A DNA stretch of 64,000 nucleotides from Streptomyces wuyuanensis (GTDB lineage Bacteria > Actinomycetota > Actinomycetes > Streptomycetales > Streptomycetaceae). This document shows positions 61,021 to 64,000 of this stretch, one piece after another. The notes beneath the pieces are model-generated. The model searched no databases. It saw only the letters and a list, made by a program, of their open reading frames with translations, and was not told the origin of the DNA. A program made the translations under genes and the position numbers. Position 1 is the first letter of the stretch. Each line of letters begins with the position of its first letter. The stretch spans positions 620,001 to 684,000 of the forward strand of contig NZ_FNHI01000001.1 of assembly GCF_900103455.1 (NCBI RefSeq), given 5' to 3'.

Positions 61021-61829
61021 CGGCCCTCGTGGAACTCGACGACGTCAGCAAGTACTACGGGAACATCCGCGCGCTGGAAGGCGTGTCGCTGGAGGTCCAC
61101 GCGGGTGGCATCACCTGTGTGCTCGGCGACAACGGCGCCGGCAAGTCCACGCTGATCAAGATCATCGCGGGGCTGCACCGGCACGACGGCGGCACCTTCT
61201 CCATCGAGGGGGAGGAGACCTCGCTGGGCTCCCCGCGAGAGGCCCTCGACCGCGGGATCGCCACGGTCTACCAGGACCTCGCGGTCGTCCCGCTGATGCC
61301 GGTCTGGCGCAACTTCTTCCTCGGCTCCGAGCCGACGAAGGGCAAGGGCCCCTTCCGCCGCCTCGACGTCCGGACCATGCGCGAGACCACCCGCGCCGAG
61401 CTGCTGCGCATGGGCATCGACCTGCGCGACGTGGACCAGCCCATCGGCACCCTGTCCGGCGGCGAGCGGCAGTGCGTGGCGATCGCCCGGGCCGTGTACT
61501 TCGGCGCGAAGGTGCTCGTCCTCGACGAGCCGACGGCGGCGCTCGGCGTCAAGCAGTCCGGGGTCGTGCTCAAGTACGTGGCCGCCGCGCGCGACGCGGG
61601 ACTCGGGGTGGTGCTGATCACCCACAACCCGCACCACGCCTACCTCGTCGGCGACCGGTTCGTCCTGCTGAAGCGGGGAGTGATGGCCGGCAGCCACAAG
61701 AAGTCGGAGATCACCCTGGACGAGCTGACCCGGCAGATGGCAGGCGGCAGCGAGCTCGAGGACCTGCGCCACGAACTGGAGCGCGCTCCGGCTCCACGGC
61801 ATGTCGGCGGGCACGACCTGGGGCACTGA
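61017..61829 (+). CDS. ABC sugar transporter ATP-binding protein (single domain)
   Basis: A 270-residue ATPase energising the importer. Motifs: Walker [14 protein letters not shown] loop [17 protein letters not shown], signature [15 protein letters not shown], Walker [14 protein letters not shown], and the H-loop ITHNP. RbsA proteins usually have two ATPase domains; this protein has only one, so it is presumed to dimerise. The tail after residue 245 is unrelated to RbsA. ATG 61017 overlaps the permease stop. Confidence 0.9.
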   Translation: MTALVELDDVSKYYGNIRALEGVSLEVHAGGITCVLGDNGAGKSTLIKIIAGLHRHDGGTFSIEGEETSLGSPREALDRGIATVYQDLAVVPLMPVWRNFFLGSEPTKGKGPFRRLDVRTMRETTRAELLRMGIDLRDVDQPIGTLSGGERQCVAIARAVYFGAKVLVLDEPTAALGVKQSGVVLKYVAAARDAGLGVVLITHNPHHAYLVGDRFVLLKRGVMAGSHKKSEITLDELTRQMAGGSELEDLRHELERAPAPRHVGGHDLGH

Positions 61830-61841
61830 CCCGGCCCGGAG

Positions 61842-61911
61842 AACCCGCAGGGCCTGGGGACCCACAGGGCCTGGGGAACCCGCAGAGCCTGGGGACCCAC
61901 AGGGCCTGGGG
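61842..61911. repeat. Two 35-bp tandem repeats
   Basis: 61842-61876 and 61877-61911 are identical except at one position. Each is itself an 18-bp plus 17-bp imperfect duplication built on CCGCAGGGCCTGGGG. They begin 12 nt after the ATPase stop and before the convergent BrkB gene. Confidence 0.7.
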
Positions 61912-62067
61912 GATCTGCGGGGGCATGAGGAGCCGACCTCGCCGGGGCCGCCGCACACGGCTGCCCCGGCGAGCCGGACGCTGCCGGCGAGCCGGTCGGT
62001 CCCGCCCGGCAGGCCGGACATTGCGGCCCCGGCTCACGGCCCCGCCCCGGGGCCCGTCGCCCACCCG

Positions 62068-63009
62068 TCACCCGTCCCCGTCCGCCCTGCCGCGCGGCCC
62101 GGCTTCGGCCGCGGCCCAGCGCGGACCGGCGTCGCCGAGCCGCCGTGCGAGCCACGGCTCCCGCGCCAGCACCGCCCCGGTCGTCACACCCAGCGCGATC
62201 GCGACACAGAGCACGATCAGCCAGGACAGCAGGGTGAAGACCGTGCCCACCGAGCCGTACTCGGTCAGGCTCTTGTCGATGGCCCGGGGCATGTAGTACT
62301 TGCTGCCGATGAACAACGCCGTCACGGCGAAGCCCGTCAGCACGGCGCCCGGCAACAGCGGCCGCCATCCGACGAGGCCGCCCAGGAGCAGGTGCTGGGA
62401 CCACCACCAGAGCAGGATCTGCGACAGCATGGTGACCGGGACGGCCAGCCACAGCCCGAGCCCGAACCCGTCGCGCACCGGGCCCTGGATCATCAGCAGG
62501 CACAGCCACACGCCGATCCACGCCAGCCAGCGCCACGGGGCGATCCGCACCCCGGACCTCGGGACGAGCCAGGCCCGCTTGCACAGCCGCTGCATGGCCC
62601 GGCTGCAGGCCGTCGCGGACAGCAGCACCATCAGCGCGCCGATCAGGCCGGTGGCCTCCCGCAGATTGTCGTCGGTGGCCCGGTAGACCTGCTCGAGGAG
62701 GTCCTGCGAGGCTCCGGTCAGCCCGAAGATCGCCGAGACGGAGCTGATCAGCTGATCACGCACCGCCTTGGGCGCGAAGGCCCCGACCACGAACAGCAGC
62801 GGCACGGCGGTGAGGAAGCACTGTGCGGCGAGCCGGGTGGCGGAGTCGAAGATGTTGACCGAGATCATACGGGCCGTCAGATGGGTGACGACGGGGAAGC
62901 GGGTCTCGGCGCGCTCGGCCGCCGACCGCGCGGAGGCGCCCCATGACGCGAAGCGTCCCGACCACCACGACGGGCGGAGGAAGAGCGGAGCCCGGCGCCG
63001 CGTGGTCAT
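62068..63009 (-). CDS. YihY/BrkB-family membrane protein
   Basis: A 313-residue inner-membrane protein with about six helices, of the YihY/virulence factor BrkB family. Visible: SATRLAAQCFLTAVPLLFVVG near residue 58, an ACSRAMQRLCKRAW stretch, WQWL-like PWRWLAWIGVWLCL, KYYMPRAIDKSLTEYGSVGTVFTLLSWL and a VLARE tail. Function is not established. ATG 63009 has GGAAGGAG upstream. Confidence 0.85.
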   Translation of the reverse strand: MTTRRRAPLFLRPSWWSGRFASWGASARSAAERAETRFPVVTHLTARMISVNIFDSATRLAAQCFLTAVPLLFVVGAFAPKAVRDQLISSVSAIFGLTGASQDLLEQVYRATDDNLREATGLIGALMVLLSATACSRAMQRLCKRAWLVPRSGVRIAPWRWLAWIGVWLCLLMIQGPVRDGFGLGLWLAVPVTMLSQILLWWWSQHLLLGGLVGWRPLLPGAVLTGFAVTALFIGSKYYMPRAIDKSLTEYGSVGTVFTLLSWLIVLCVAIALGVTTGAVLAREPWLARRLGDAGPRWAAAEAGPRGRADGDG

Positions 63010-63246
63010 GGCGTGCTCCTTCCCTGGGACCCAGAGTGGAGGACCCCGTCCGCCCCGGCATCTCGGCGCGGGCGCGCGCCCGCCGCCGGGGGACGGCCGC
63101 GCTCTGTTTGCGGGGGGCCGTCACGGGAGGTGACCATGGACGGTGAGCGGGCCGGACACGGCCCGCGTTCGAGCGGGACGGCCGGTGGCCCCGGGTCCGG
63201 CCCGCGAGCGGCCCGCACGGCGTGGCAACCCGCCGGAGGGAGCGTC

Positions 63247-63921
63247 ATGGTCCTCGACTTGCTGCTCATCGCCGTCGCCATCACCCTCGACCCGCTGCCC
63301 ATCATGGCCTTCGTGCTCGTGCTGTCCTCGTACAAGGGCGTCTGGCGGGGACTGGTCTTCATCCTCGCCTGGCTGGCCTGCCTCGTGGCCGTGATCGCGC
63401 TGGTGCTGCTGTTCACCGGCGGTCAGCCGCCACCGCCGAGGTCGGCGCCCTCCACGGCCGCCCTCGCGGCCAAACTCGCCATCGGCATCGGGCTGGTCCT
63501 CTACGGCGAGTACCGCCGGCGCAAGCGCGGGGCGCCCCACGAGGCCGCCGAGGGGCAGGGCCGGGCCAAGCACGCGTCGGACCCGCACGGCGGTTCGGGC
63601 CGGATGTCGCCGTGGTCGGCGGCCGCGCTCGCGGTCTTCCTGCAGCCCTGGGGCCTCGTCGCGGCCGCCGCCACCGTCGTGGTGCGCGCGGACCTCTCCC
63701 ACGTCGCCACGTACGCGGCCCTGTTCGGGTTCTGCATCCTCGCCACCGCCAGCCTGCTCGCCGCCGAGCTGTACACCGTGTTCGCGCCCGAGGCGGCGGG
63801 GGCGCGGCTGAAGCGGCTGCGTACCTGGCTCCAGGAGCACGAGGAGCCGGCCATCATCGTCGGCTCTCTGGTGATGGGCCTGTGGCTGACGGGGAACAGC
63901 ATCTACCAGCTCACCAGCTGA
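63247..63921 (+). CDS. GAP-family (Sap, sulfolipid-1-addressing-like) membrane protein
   Basis: A 224-residue polytopic membrane protein with about six helices. The first segment LLLIAVAITLDPLPIMAFVLVLSSYKG matches the GAP/Sap family of actinobacteria, named after the mycobacterial sulfolipid-addressing protein. GAP-family members have an odd number of helices with a central hydrophilic loop (here RRRKRGAPHEAAEGQGRAKHASDP). ATG 63247 has GGAGGGAG; an ATG at 63136 with GGGAGGTGA would add 37 charged residues. The choice follows the family's hydrophobic start. Confidence 0.72.
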   Translation: MVLDLLLIAVAITLDPLPIMAFVLVLSSYKGVWRGLVFILAWLACLVAVIALVLLFTGGQPPPPRSAPSTAALAAKLAIGIGLVLYGEYRRRKRGAPHEAAEGQGRAKHASDPHGGSGRMSPWSAAALAVFLQPWGLVAAAATVVVRADLSHVATYAALFGFCILATASLLAAELYTVFAPEAAGARLKRLRTWLQEHEEPAIIVGSLVMGLWLTGNSIYQLTS

Positions 63922-64000
63922 CCCGGCCCGCTCGCGGCGGCCCGCCCGAGGGCCCGGCAGGCCGCGCCGCCGGAGGTGCGAAGCAATCGGGCGAGTGCTC

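Overview
The window is high-GC chromosomal DNA of a Streptomyces or close relative. Third codon positions are almost always G or C, GTG and TTG starts are common, many mRNAs look leaderless, and the gene content (ureide catabolism with an IclR repressor, a LAXTG sortase substrate, DUF4012 and DUF5955 proteins, GAP-family protein) is typical of the genus. No rRNA, tRNA, CRISPR array, insertion sequence or prophage is visible. Family and function calls rest on motifs read by eye, not on database searches.

Regions: (1) 30-6046, purine catabolism: a thiamine-binding protein and a YheO-type HTH protein, then OHCU decarboxylase, HIU hydrolase and urate oxidase as one operon, 8-oxoguanine deaminase, and an NCS2 purine/uracil permease. 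Together they import purines and convert urate to allantoin. (2) 6269-12716, accessory and surface genes: TIGR03086 protein, a 720-aa unknown, a SelW-like redox protein, a fibronectin-III lipoprotein preceded by a DasR-like (dre) site, glutaminyl cyclase, and an Asp/His-rich LAXTG cell-wall protein. (3) 13308-34262, an exopolysaccharide locus of 18 genes: GDP-fucose synthesis (gmd, fcl), UDP-xylose synthase, Wzz/BY-kinase and LMW tyrosine phosphatase, initiating phosphoglycosyl transferase, Wzy- and Wzx-like membrane proteins, six further glycosyltransferases and three FkbM methyltransferases. A structured 0.4-kb intergenic region that may encode a small RNA follows. (4) 34679-42833, glyoxylate and allantoin use: malate synthase, a MocA-like nucleotidyltransferase, DUF5955, a methyltransferase with an apparent frameshift, a DJ-1/PfpI remnant, the IclR repressor (AllR-like), allantoinase and allantoicase.

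(5) 43043-52475: DUF418 membrane protein, DHFR-like reductase, a lipid module (GlpD, TetR, alkyl-DHAP-synthase-like flavoprotein, diacylglycerol-kinase-like protein), a saccharopine-dehydrogenase-like oxidoreductase with a divergent TetR regulator, and a small membrane protein. (6) 52620-55750: a two-component system followed directly by a cytochrome P450. (7) 55773-61829: inositol-dehydrogenase-like enzyme, GntR regulator and an ABC sugar importer with two tandem paralogous binding proteins. (8) 62068-63921: BrkB/YihY and GAP-family membrane proteins.

Regions 1 and 4 are tied together by sequence. A 17-bp palindrome of the form TTCAAY-N5-GTTGAN overlaps the promoters of the OHCU/uricase operon, malate synthase and allantoinase, although the first lies about 36-40 kb from the others. 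The simplest reading is one regulon turning purines into allantoin, then glyoxylate, then malate, under an AllR-like repressor. The other notable features are the candidate small RNA at 34335-34495, the fucose/xylose/O-methyl polysaccharide locus, and a repeated leaderless-promoter geometry (a -10 box exactly 6 nt before the start codon).
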